Shown: positions 1 to 7,110 of the stretch, in pieces
Numbering within the stretch: the first letter of the stretch is position 1
How the letters are laid out: each line of letters starts with the position of its first letter
Notes under the pieces: model-generated
What the model was told of the DNA's origin: nothing
What the model saw: the letters and a program-made list of their open reading frames with translations, nothing else
The model's database searches: none
Position numbers and translations under genes: made by a program
Origin: Planctomycetaceae bacterium
GTDB taxonomy: Bacteria; Planctomycetota; Planctomycetia; Pirellulales; Thermoguttaceae
Assembly: GCA_015062085.1 (NCBI GenBank)
Contig: SUVI01000075.1
Location: 1-18,339 of the forward strand
Reading direction: 5' to 3'
Length of the DNA stretch: 18,339 nt

Positions 1-578
1 ACGGTGTGGATTCCCGCACAGACGGCATCCTGCTCGCGACGGGACGCACGAACAACGCGAAATACCTCATCAGTGCGTCTCCGCAGTCTGACGGTTCCTG
101 GGATCTCAATACGTATGAAGCGGATACGGGTGCGCTTTCCATGAACTCCTACGATCTTCTCTTTCTTCCGTACGGTGACGAAAACGGAGGATTCATCTCC
201 GGATGGATCGACGGCGAAACGGGCAGTGCGAACAGCAGTTTCGGATACTTTGATCTGGAAAAGCACGCGGAAGGCGTTTTTGAGCTTTCGATCGGTGAGA
301 ACCTGAGTGCGGATGACGGTTTTCTTCTCCTTGGTCTTGCCGGTGACGAAAACGGAGATCCCTACCATGGGCTGATTTCTTACGAAGTGACGGATGACGC
401 GACGTTCATGATCAACATTCGCGCTCTTGACGCAGCCCATACTTTGGCAGATGCGGACTTTATGTTTGCGTTCCTGTCCACCAGCGGCAAACTGCAGGAA
501 CAGGTCCCGGAACCGTCGACTTGGGCGCTTCTTATGTGCGCGATGGCCGGCATCGGTCTCCTGCGCAGAAAGAGGTAA
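1..578 (+). CDS. PEP-CTERM surface protein, C-terminal part (5' end outside window)
   Basis: The reading frame is open from the left edge, so the N-terminus and signal peptide lie upstream; a GTG at position 6 is in frame but is probably an internal valine. About 190 residues are visible. They are rich in Gly, Asp, Ser and aromatic residues, as in secreted beta-sandwich domains, and I recognise no catalytic family. The last 24 residues form a textbook PEP-CTERM sorting tag: VPEPSTW, a hydrophobic stretch (ALLMCAMAGIGLL) and the basic tail RRKR just before the TAA stop. Such tags are known to be cut by an exosortase at the inner membrane, with the protein then passed to the envelope or extracellular matrix. 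A second PEP-CTERM protein lies at 14057-16309, supporting an active sorting system in this genome. The family call is firm; the function of the rest is unknown. Confidence 0.85.
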   Translation, partial: GVDSRTDGILLATGRTNNAKYLISASPQSDGSWDLNTYEADTGALSMNSYDLLFLPYGDENGGFISGWIDGETGSANSSFGYFDLEKHAEGVFELSIGENLSADDGFLLLGLAGDENGDPYHGLISYEVTDDATFMINIRALDAAHTLADADFMFAFLSTSGKLQEQVPEPSTWALLMCAMAGIGLLRRKR

Positions 579-613
579 CAGAAAGAGGCAAACGAGAGCA
601 GCTTTTTCAAGAG

Positions 614-655
614 GCCGGAAGTTCCGCAGATCCGAAAATTTGCGGGACTTCCGGC
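614..655. terminator. Hairpin between convergent genes, possible terminator
   Basis: Arms 614-627 and 642-655 pair over 14 positions with one G-T wobble around a 14-base loop. The hairpin sits between the stop of the PEP-CTERM gene (578) and the stop of the convergent minus-strand gene (689). There is no clear T-run after it on either strand, so it may act as a Rho-independent terminator only weakly, or as a transcript-end structure. Confidence 0.4.
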
Positions 656-688
656 AACGCCGCAGAGCTCAAGATCACCGTACCGCCC

Positions 689-1492
689 TCACTCTTTCAG
701 CAGTTCCTCCAACAAATGCTCAAGTTTTTCCGGTTTCGGCCGAACAAAACGAGGAAAGTATGATGCTGCGTTTCGAGACCACTCGGAACACTGAGCAAAC
801 AGCATTTCCAGCCATGCGAGCAGCTCTTTCGAACAAGAAAGATCAAATTCCATCCTCCTTTTTTTTCGTTCCGCTTCCTCACGGAACCAGGCATCAAATC
901 CAGCGTATTTTTTCTCCTTCAAGATCTTAAGATCAAGCATTTCAAAGGGAGAGATCGGAGGTATTCTATTCATTTCGCGGATCCACGCACAGGCCAACAA
1001 ACCGCGGATCATATCAAAAAGAGCACCGATTTGGATCTTCGAGTTGGAAAAACCGATATGTTTTTTTTCCGCATAGCGAAAATAATATTGTGACCCCTTT
1101 ACCGGCTGAAAATATTCCGGCATCAAAGAACGGATCCTGGCACGCAAGCTCCCTTTCTGTCTGTAATTGATTGAAGAAAGAAACAATTCATAGACTGCTG
1201 GATGGCAATTCGCAAAGAGTTTCAGGAAGTGTCGAATATCCAGACCAGTAAAATCGAGGTTTTGATATTTCGAAGGCCAATTTATCAAATTTTGACCGTA
1301 TTCCTCATTCAAGTATCGTTCCGAGGCGTTCTTTCGATAGATGAATCTGACATCATACCTGCTGTCAAGCGAAGGATATCCGCGCGCACGGCGTCCATAT
1401 TCTGCGGCATAAAGGATCTGAATATTTCTTTCTTCTTCAATTTCCAACAGTTCCTGCCGGATCACATTACTTTCGATACCCATCTTTTTCAT
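689..1492 (-). CDS. RlaP-like nucleotidyltransferase (DNA polymerase beta superfamily), degenerate active site
   Basis: The 267-residue protein resembles the RlaP/PF10127 family of predicted nucleotidyltransferases, which normally carry a GSRAxG...DSDYDVRFIY signature. Here residues 29-52 align with it (EYGRRARGY, then DSRYDVRFIY), followed by the family-like segments NLDFTGLDIRHFLKLF (78-93) and YFRYAEKKH (137-145), with WIREMNRIPPISPFEMLD further on. Two key positions are changed: the Gly-Ser turn reads Gly33-Arg34, and the first catalytic Asp of the D-h-D pair is Arg45 (only Asp47 remains). The protein is therefore probably not a working nucleotidyltransferase. ATG codons at 1492 and 1483 are both possible starts; neither has a good Shine-Dalgarno sequence. 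A TATAAA at 1520-1525 on the minus strand could be its -10 box. Segments I counted are about 32-43% GC, well below the neighbours, suggesting acquired DNA. The fold assignment is fairly confident; the role is unknown. Confidence 0.65.
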   Translation of the reverse strand: MKKMGIESNVIRQELLEIEEERNIQILYAAEYGRRARGYPSLDSRYDVRFIYRKNASERYLNEEYGQNLINWPSKYQNLDFTGLDIRHFLKLFANCHPAVYELFLSSINYRQKGSLRARIRSLMPEYFQPVKGSQYYFRYAEKKHIGFSNSKIQIGALFDMIRGLLACAWIREMNRIPPISPFEMLDLKILKEKKYAGFDAWFREEAERKKRRMEFDLSCSKELLAWLEMLFAQCSEWSRNAASYFPRFVRPKPEKLEHLLEELLKE

Positions 1493-1636
1493 GCTGGAAC
1501 CACTTTCTAAACACTAAATTTTATATTTTAGCACGCCGAAGTCTCACTATTTATCAGCCTCAGCCATACTTCTCGGGCGAACTTGAAAATATCTGGAGAA
1601 ATTTTCATTTTTTTGGAAAAGTTTTTTTCGGAAAAC

Positions 1637-1664
1637 TTGACAAAAAACCGGAATATGATAAAAT
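1637..1664 (+). promoter_or_regulatory. guaA promoter (sigma-70 type)
   Basis: TTGACA at 1637-1642 and TAAAAT at 1659-1664 are separated by 16 bases, predicting transcription from about 1671. A short inverted repeat (AAGTTTT 1619-1625 / AAAACTT 1632-1638) overlaps the -35 box and could be an operator, though in such an AT-rich stretch it may be chance. The same box pair recurs upstream of two other genes in this window. Confidence 0.75.
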
Positions 1665-1670
1665 GACGCG

Positions 1671-1724
1671 CACTGGGAGCCGATTGGATCCCAGGCTTGA
1701 TTCGATACCAGATTTTTTTGGGAG
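1671..1724 (+). promoter_or_regulatory. guaA leader with two alternative hairpins (possible attenuator)
   Basis: The predicted leader holds two overlapping stems. The first is CTGGGA (1673-1678) with TCCCAG (1689-1694). The second is TGGATC (1685-1690) with GAT-A-CCA (1704-1710, one bulged A), followed directly by GA and seven T (1713-1719). The stems share bases, so they exclude each other, and the second resembles an intrinsic terminator just before the ribosome-binding site (GGGAG, 1720-1724). The stems are short, so this is a suggestion only. Confidence 0.3.
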
Positions 1725-1732
1725 ATTTCAAA

Positions 1733-3040
1733 ATGAAACAGGATCTTATTGCCATTCTTGACCTTGGCAGTGAAGAAAATTCACGTCTTGCCAGAGGGAT
1801 CCGTGCGCTGGGCGTCTACAGCGAGATTTACGCTCACGACATCACGGAATCCGAGCTTAAAGCGATCGCGAATCTCAAGGGGATCATCATCAACGGCGGA
1901 AAAAACGACGTCGTGGACGGTCTCAAGATCGCGGCAGGCGATTGGGTCTACGATCTGGGGGTCCCTGTTCTGGTCATTGATCACACGCGCGGAAAGAAGG
2001 CGCAGGACTGGGACACCATCCCGGAATGCGACGGCGAGATGTGCGAGCAGCTCAAGCCGTTCATTTTTGACGTCTGCCAGGCCGAGGCCAACTGGAATAT
2101 GAAGAACTTCGTCGCGGACCAGGTCGAACTGCTTCGTCAGCAGATCGGCGATAAAAAGGTCCTCCTGGCCCTCTCCGGCGGCGTGGATTCCTCGGTCGTC
2201 GCGGCACTGTTGGTGAAAGCGATCGGCGAGCAGCTCTACTGCGTGCACGTGAATCACGGACTCATGCGCAAGGGCGAGAGCGAGATGGTCGTGGAAGTTT
2301 TCCGGAACCAGCTCAGTGCGAATCTCATTTACGTTGACGCTTCCGAGCGTTTCCTCACGAAGCTCGAAGGCGTGGCCGATCCGGAACAGAAGCGCAAGAT
2401 CATCGGCGGCGAATTCATTCGCGTCTTTGAGGAAGAAGCGCGCAAACTGGACGGAATCGAGTTCCTCGGTCAGGGCACGATCTACCCGGACATCGTGGAA
2501 AGCGGAACGAAAACCGCGAAGATCGTGAAGAGCCACCACAATGTCGGCGGTCTTCCGGAAGACATGCAGTTCGAGCTGGTCGAGCCGCTGAAGTACCTCT
2601 TCAAAGACGAAGTGCGCGCGTGCGGCGTCGAGCTTGGCCTTCCGGCGGAGATGGTCTACCGTCAGCCGTTCCCGGGTCCGGGACTTGGCGTGCGCTGCAT
2701 CGGAGCGATCACGCGGGACCGTCTGGAATCTCTGCGCGAAGCGGACGCGATCCTGCGTGAGGAGTTCGCCAACGCGGGTCTGGATCAGAAAGTCTGGCAG
2801 TATTTCGCGGTGATCCCGGACATCAAATCGACGGGCGTGAAGGACAACGCACGCTTCATGGGCTGGCCGGTCGTTCTGCGTGCGGTGAACACGATCGACG
2901 CGATGAACGCTTCCATCGAAGAGATCGAGTGGCCGATCCTGCACAAGATCACGAACCGCATTCTCGCGGAAGTGGACGGCGTGAACCGTGTTCTCTACGA
3001 CATGACGCCCAAACCGCCGGCGACGATCGAATGGGAATGA
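1733..3040 (+). CDS. guaA: GMP synthase with vestigial glutaminase domain
   Basis: GMP synthase turns XMP, ATP and an amide nitrogen into GMP in purine synthesis. The ATG at 1733 is chosen because GGGAG lies 8 bases before it; an upstream in-frame TTG (1697) has no support. The protein is 435 residues against about 510-525 usually. Residues 1-80 match the start of the class I glutamine amidotransferase domain, but the nucleophile position of the usual GxCYG loop reads VLVIDH (Asp83 in place of Cys), and the following ~90 residues, with the catalytic His and Glu, are missing; the chain resumes at PFIFDVC (109-115). The synthetase part is complete: PP-loop SGGVDSS (148-154), VNHGLMRKGE (173-182), KSHHNVGGLPEDM (266-278), RQPFPGPGLGVR (310-321) and the C-terminal dimerisation end KPPATIEWE. 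It should therefore still adenylate XMP but use free ammonia or a partner-supplied one. A hairpin at 3081-3124 separates it from the next gene. Confidence 0.95.
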   Translation: MKQDLIAILDLGSEENSRLARGIRALGVYSEIYAHDITESELKAIANLKGIIINGGKNDVVDGLKIAAGDWVYDLGVPVLVIDHTRGKKAQDWDTIPECDGEMCEQLKPFIFDVCQAEANWNMKNFVADQVELLRQQIGDKKVLLALSGGVDSSVVAALLVKAIGEQLYCVHVNHGLMRKGESEMVVEVFRNQLSANLIYVDASERFLTKLEGVADPEQKRKIIGGEFIRVFEEEARKLDGIEFLGQGTIYPDIVESGTKTAKIVKSHHNVGGLPEDMQFELVEPLKYLFKDEVRACGVELGLPAEMVYRQPFPGPGLGVRCIGAITRDRLESLREADAILREEFANAGLDQKVWQYFAVIPDIKSTGVKDNARFMGWPVVLRAVNTIDAMNASIEEIEWPILHKITNRILAEVDGVNRVLYDMTPKPPATIEWE

Positions 3041-3080
3041 TCTTCCCTCATTTCTGAATCGACTAGAATCTGAAAACACC

Positions 3081-3124
3081 AGCCTGAACGCGGGTCCAGA
3101 CCTTCTGAACTCCGTGTTCAGGCT
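3081..3124 (+). terminator. Probable terminator after guaA
   Basis: Arms 3081-3093 and 3112-3124 pair over 13 positions with one G-T wobble around an 18-base loop, followed by TGGTTT. The T-run is imperfect, so termination may be partial. It lies between the guaA stop and the ribosome-binding site of the restriction enzyme gene. Confidence 0.5.
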
Positions 3125-3159
3125 TGGTTTGCGTCTGAAACACCTAAAGGAGAAACAAA

Positions 3160-5943
3160 ATGGCATTTACGGGAAACGGAGTTGAGAGAAGGAAGGCGGC
3201 GAAGAAGTTCGCGGAGGACTGGAAGACGAGAGGGGACGAGAAGAGCGACAGTCAGTCGTTCTGGCTTGCGTTTTTGCGGGAGGTCCTCGGGGTCACGGAG
3301 CCGGAGAAGGTCATTTCTTTTGAGGAGCGGGTGAAACTCGACCACACGAGTTTCATCGACGGGCACATTCCCTCGACGCACGTGCTCATCGAGCAGAAAA
3401 AACGCGGCGTGGATCTCCGAAGTCCCATCCGGCAGTCTGACGGTACGCTTTTGAGTCCGTTTCAGCAGGCGCAGCGCTACTCGGCGGGGCTTCCTTACTC
3501 GCTGCGTCCGCGATGGATCATCACGTGCAATTTCGAGGAATTTCTCATCTACGACATGGAGAAACCGACGGGCGAGCCGGAGTCCATCCTGCTTCAGGAC
3601 CTGGGGAAGGAATACTATCGGTTTGACTTTCTCGTTGAGGAAAAGGACGAGCTGCTTCACCGTGAGGAAGAGGTCTCCATTCAGGCCGGCGAGCTGGTCG
3701 GGAAGCTCTACGATGCCATTCTCAAGCAGTACATCGACCCGACGAGCAAGGAGTCGCTGCACAGTCTGAACATTCTCTGCGTCCGGCTCGTGTTCTGCCT
3801 GTACGCGGAGGACGCCGACATCTTCGGGCACTTGCAGTTCCACGACTACATTCGAAGTTTCGCTCCGCGAGACGTGCGCCGTGCTCTGATCGATCTTTTC
3901 CGCGTCCTGAACACGAAGGAACAGGACCGCGATCCGTACCTGGACGACCGTCTCGCCGGTTTTCCGTATGTCAACGGCGGGCTGTTTGCTGACTTGGAGG
4001 TCGAGATCCCCCAGTTCACGCAGGAGATCGTCGATCTCATCCTTCACGACGCCAGCGAGGATTTCGACTGGTCGCAGATCAGCCCCACCATTTTCGGTGC
4101 CGTTTTCGAATCGACTTTGAACCCCGAAACCCGTCGAAGCGGAGGGATGCACTACACGTCGATCGAGAACATTCACAAAGTCATCGACCCGCTCTTTCTC
4201 GACGAACTCCGTGAGGAATTCGAGGCGGTCAAGGCGCGGAAAATGCCGAAAGACCGTGCAGCCAAACTCGATCTTTTCCGCAAGAAGCTCTCGAAACTCA
4301 CGTTCCTTGACCCCGCGTGCGGTTCCGGAAACTTCCTGACGGAGACGTACATTTCGCTCCGCCGGCTGGAAAACGAAGCGCTCCGGATCAAGTTCAAGGA
4401 AAACATGGTCATGGACTTCACGGACGCCATTTGCGTCTCGATCGGCCAGTTTTACGGCATCGAGATCAACGATTTTGCCGTCACGGTCGCGAAAACCGCC
4501 CTCTGGATCGCGGAATCGCAGATGATGCGCGAAACGGAAGAGATCATCAACGCCGACCTCGACTTCCTCCCGCTCAAATCCTACGCCAACATCATCGAAG
4601 GAAACGCCCTCCGCCTCGACTGGGAAACCGTCATCCCCAAAGAAAAACTCTCCTACATCATGGGCAACCCGCCGTTCGTGGGATACTCGCTCCAGAGTGC
4701 GGAACAGAAACAGGACATTCTTTCTATCTACATTGACGAAAAAGGGAAACCGTACAAAACCGCGGGAAAAATCGACTATGTTTCCGGCTGGTACTTCAAA
4801 GCCGCCAAACTGATGCAGGGAACGGAGATTCGAACCGCGTTCGTTTCGACCAACTCCATCACACAGGGCGAACAGGTCGCGAGCGTCTGGAAACCTCTGT
4901 GCGACCAGTTCAACATTCACATCGATTTTGCGCACCGTACCTTTCGCTGGGACAGTGAAGCAAGCCTTAAAGCGCACGTTCACTGCGTCATCGTGGGATT
5001 CAGCTCCGCGCCGAATCAAAGACCCAAACAGCTCTATTCTGCCGAAAGAATGCAATTCGCGGAGAATATCAATTTCTATTTGATTGAAGCACCAACGATA
5101 TTTATTAAAAGCAGAAATAAACCCATAAACAGTATTCCAGAAATGACGACAGGAAATCGTCCTGCGGACGGCGGAAATTTAATTATTGAAGCAAAAGACT
5201 ATCAGAATTTCATTGAAAAAGAACCGAATGCGCTGCCGTGGATTAAAAAACTTGTCGGTTCCGAAGAATTTATCAATAATAAAAAACGTTGGTGCCTTTG
5301 GCTTCCGGGAATCAGCCCTGCTGAATTAAGAAAAATGCCGGAAGTACTAAAGCGTATTGAAGCGTGCCGTACAGACAGATTGAATTCTCCGGATACCGGA
5401 AGAAGGAAACTCGCGGATACGCCTCATCTGTTCCGTGAAACCAATAATCCGGAAACATATATTATCGTTCCTTCTGTTTCATCAGAAAATCGAAAATATA
5501 TACCAATGGGATTTTTAGATAAGAACACCATTCCGACGAATCTTGTGTTGATTATTCCAAACGCAACTCTCTACCATTTCGGAATTTTGACCTCCAACGT
5601 CCACATGGCGTGGACACGCGCGGTATGCGGACGATTGGAAATGCGCTACCGATACTCGAAAGACATCGTGTACAACAACTTCCCGTGGCCGGAGGCGAGT
5701 GAGGAGCAGAAGGCGAAGATCGAGCGGACGGCGCAGGGGATCCTGGACGCGCGGGGACTTTATCCGGATTGCAGTCTGGCGGATCTTTACGATGAAGTGG
5801 CGATGCCTCCGGAATTGCGCAAAGCGCATCAGGACAACGACCGCGCCGTCATGCAGGCGTACGGCTTCGACGTCAAAACGATGACCGAAAGCACCTGCGT
5901 CGCGGAATTGATGAAACGGTATCAGGACTTGACGGGTCAGTGA
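3160..5943 (+). CDS. MmeI-like type IIL restriction-modification enzyme (nuclease, adenine methyltransferase and target recognition in one chain)
   Basis: At 927 residues it matches the MmeI family (about 920), single proteins that methylate one strand of an asymmetric site and cut at a distance. Domains in order: an N-terminal PD-(D/E)xK nuclease with Asp67 in FIDGHIPST and Glu78-Gln-Lys80 in LIEQKKRG, all catalytic positions present; a helical spacer to about 320; a gamma-class N6-adenine methyltransferase with GGMHYT (motif X, about 328-333), LDPACGSGNF (motif I, 383-392) and NPPF (motif IV, 503-506); a target-recognition segment at about 628-807; and a C-terminal domain. The start is supported by AAAGGAG at 3146-3152. 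No frameshift or separate methylase or specificity gene is seen, as expected for type IIL. DNA for the target-recognition segment (5041-5580) is about 39% GC by hand count while adjacent parts are 55-68%, suggesting domain exchange. The recognition sequence cannot be read from the protein by eye. Confidence 0.92.
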   Translation: MAFTGNGVERRKAAKKFAEDWKTRGDEKSDSQSFWLAFLREVLGVTEPEKVISFEERVKLDHTSFIDGHIPSTHVLIEQKKRGVDLRSPIRQSDGTLLSPFQQAQRYSAGLPYSLRPRWIITCNFEEFLIYDMEKPTGEPESILLQDLGKEYYRFDFLVEEKDELLHREEEVSIQAGELVGKLYDAILKQYIDPTSKESLHSLNILCVRLVFCLYAEDADIFGHLQFHDYIRSFAPRDVRRALIDLFRVLNTKEQDRDPYLDDRLAGFPYVNGGLFADLEVEIPQFTQEIVDLILHDASEDFDWSQISPTIFGAVFESTLNPETRRSGGMHYTSIENIHKVIDPLFLDELREEFEAVKARKMPKDRAAKLDLFRKKLSKLTFLDPACGSGNFLTETYISLRRLENEALRIKFKENMVMDFTDAICVSIGQFYGIEINDFAVTVAKTALWIAESQMMRETEEIINADLDFLPLKSYANIIEGNALRLDWETVIPKEKLSYIMGNPPFVGYSLQSAEQKQDILSIYIDEKGKPYKTAGKIDYVSGWYFKAAKLMQGTEIRTAFVSTNSITQGEQVASVWKPLCDQFNIHIDFAHRTFRWDSEASLKAHVHCVIVGFSSAPNQRPKQLYSAERMQFAENINFYLIEAPTIFIKSRNKPINSIPEMTTGNRPADGGNLIIEAKDYQNFIEKEPNALPWIKKLVGSEEFINNKKRWCLWLPGISPAELRKMPEVLKRIEACRTDRLNSPDTGRRKLADTPHLFRETNNPETYIIVPSVSSENRKYIPMGFLDKNTIPTNLVLIIPNATLYHFGILTSNVHMAWTRAVCGRLEMRYRYSKDIVYNNFPWPEASEEQKAKIERTAQGILDARGLYPDCSLADLYDEVAMPPELRKAHQDNDRAVMQAYGFDVKTMTESTCVAELMKRYQDLTGQ

Positions 5944-5951
5944 CGCGTCAC
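5940..5951. repeat. 12-bp perfect palindrome at the stop codon of the restriction gene
   Basis: GTGACGCGTCAC spans the TGA stop of the MmeI-like gene. It is self-complementary and followed by a small hairpin GCCGT-AAA-ACGGC. The role is unknown; it may be a weak transcript-end structure or chance. Confidence 0.35.
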
Positions 5952-6078
5952 GCTCGCGCAAGAGCCGTAAAACGGCAAAAAATTCCGAAAATGGTAATTT
6001 TCATGCGGGAAAATTTCGATATTTAAAGAAGGTATCCGCATTTGTGTTTTTCCCGATCCGTTCCCGTTTCCAGTCGCC

Positions 6079-7104
6079 ATGGATCCGAAAGTATCCCTCA
6101 TCATTCCGATTTTTAATGCAGAAAAGTACCTTGCACAGTGTCTTGACTCCGCGGCGAGTCAGACGCTGCGCGAGATAGAGATCCTTTGTATCAACGATGG
6201 CTCCACCGACCGCTCCGCGGAAATTCTGGCTCAGTACGCAGCCCGCGACTCACGGATCAAGGTGATCCACCAGGAAAACGCAGGTCCCGGTCCCTCCGCA
6301 GCACGGAATCGCGGTCTCGATGCCGCACGCGGAGAGTACATTGCATTCATGGACGCCGACGACTGGTGCGAGCCTGAAATGTGCGAAACGGCCTACAGAC
6401 TGGCCCTCGAACACGATGCGGAACTCGTCCAGTTCAACTTTTTTGAAGAATACGGTCAGAAAACGCGACCATGGAAGAAAAATCTAAAAGAAACGCGCGT
6501 CTTCACGGAACTGCACGACCGGTTCGTTTCCGCCGAAATGCTCGCACTAACGGTCTGGACGCGTCTTTTTCGGCGTTCCTTTCTGGAGGATCACGCGCTG
6601 CGCTTTTTGGAAGGGTACCTCTGGGAGGATAACTATTTCAGCATGCTCGCAGCACTCCACGCCCGTCGTATCGTGCATTCAGAAGCCGTACTTTACCACT
6701 ATCGCCGCGGTGTAGGTCTCTCGGAAAAGGGGTGGTGGAACCAAAATTTTCCCCAACAGACAAATGTCCATCTGCACATGATCCCGGTTTGGACGGCGAT
6801 CCTGCAGGATACGGAAAAACTGGCACTTCCGGAACGGATCCGGCAAGAACTCATTTTTCGGAAACTGAAAATCTTTTCGCACACATTCCGGAAACTTGCC
6901 GCCCCAGAACAGAAAGCGGAATGCCTCCAGATGCTCCGCCGCGCATTAACGTTTGAAGATCTGCGATTTCTGAAAGCTCCTGGGGATTTTCGTCTCCCTC
7001 TGAAATTAAAGATCTTCTACGCCTGGCTGTTTGACCAGAAAGGCGCGTGGCTTGGGAAACTCTGGCTCGGAAAGCGTCCGGAGCTCCCGAAAAAACGCCA
7101 ATGA
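6079..7104 (+). CDS. Family 2 glycosyltransferase
   Basis: This is a 341-residue GT-A fold glycosyltransferase, an inverting enzyme that moves a sugar from a nucleotide-sugar to a growing glycan on the cytoplasmic face. The N-terminal half is typical: VSLIIPIFNAEKYL (5-18), CINDGSTD (37-44), SAARNRGLDAARGEYIAFMDADDW (73-96) with Asp92-Ala-Asp94 as the metal-binding DxD. LWEDNYFS further on fits the catalytic-acid region. No transmembrane segment is evident. The ATG at 6079 gives the canonical start of the domain, but no Shine-Dalgarno sequence precedes it (CCGTTTCCAGTCGCC), which is odd beside the strong sites of its neighbours; an upstream start is not evident. It converges on the two minus-strand glycosyltransferases with only 6 bases between stops. 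Donor and acceptor cannot be told from the sequence; capsule, exopolysaccharide or lipopolysaccharide work is likely. Confidence 0.9.
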   Translation: MDPKVSLIIPIFNAEKYLAQCLDSAASQTLREIEILCINDGSTDRSAEILAQYAARDSRIKVIHQENAGPGPSAARNRGLDAARGEYIAFMDADDWCEPEMCETAYRLALEHDAELVQFNFFEEYGQKTRPWKKNLKETRVFTELHDRFVSAEMLALTVWTRLFRRSFLEDHALRFLEGYLWEDNYFSMLAALHARRIVHSEAVLYHYRRGVGLSEKGWWNQNFPQQTNVHLHMIPVWTAILQDTEKLALPERIRQELIFRKLKIFSHTFRKLAAPEQKAECLQMLRRALTFEDLRFLKAPGDFRLPLKLKIFYAWLFDQKGAWLGKLWLGKRPELPKKRQ

Positions 7105-7110
7105 AACACG

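Noticed and set aside
1671..1732. Guanine riboswitch before guaA
   Set aside because: The predicted leader is only about 60 bases, and I see none of the conserved purine-aptamer loops or three-way junction.
1781..3166. Minus-strand open frame of 461 codons
   Set aside because: It lies opposite guaA, whose conserved motifs fix the coding strand, and shows mirrored composition only.
3118..5055. Long open frame of 645 codons on the minus strand
   Set aside because: It is antisense to the well-supported MmeI-like gene, has no recognisable domain, is dominated by Arg, Val, Glu and Asp as expected from mirrored GC-rich codons, and its predicted start has no ribosome-binding site.
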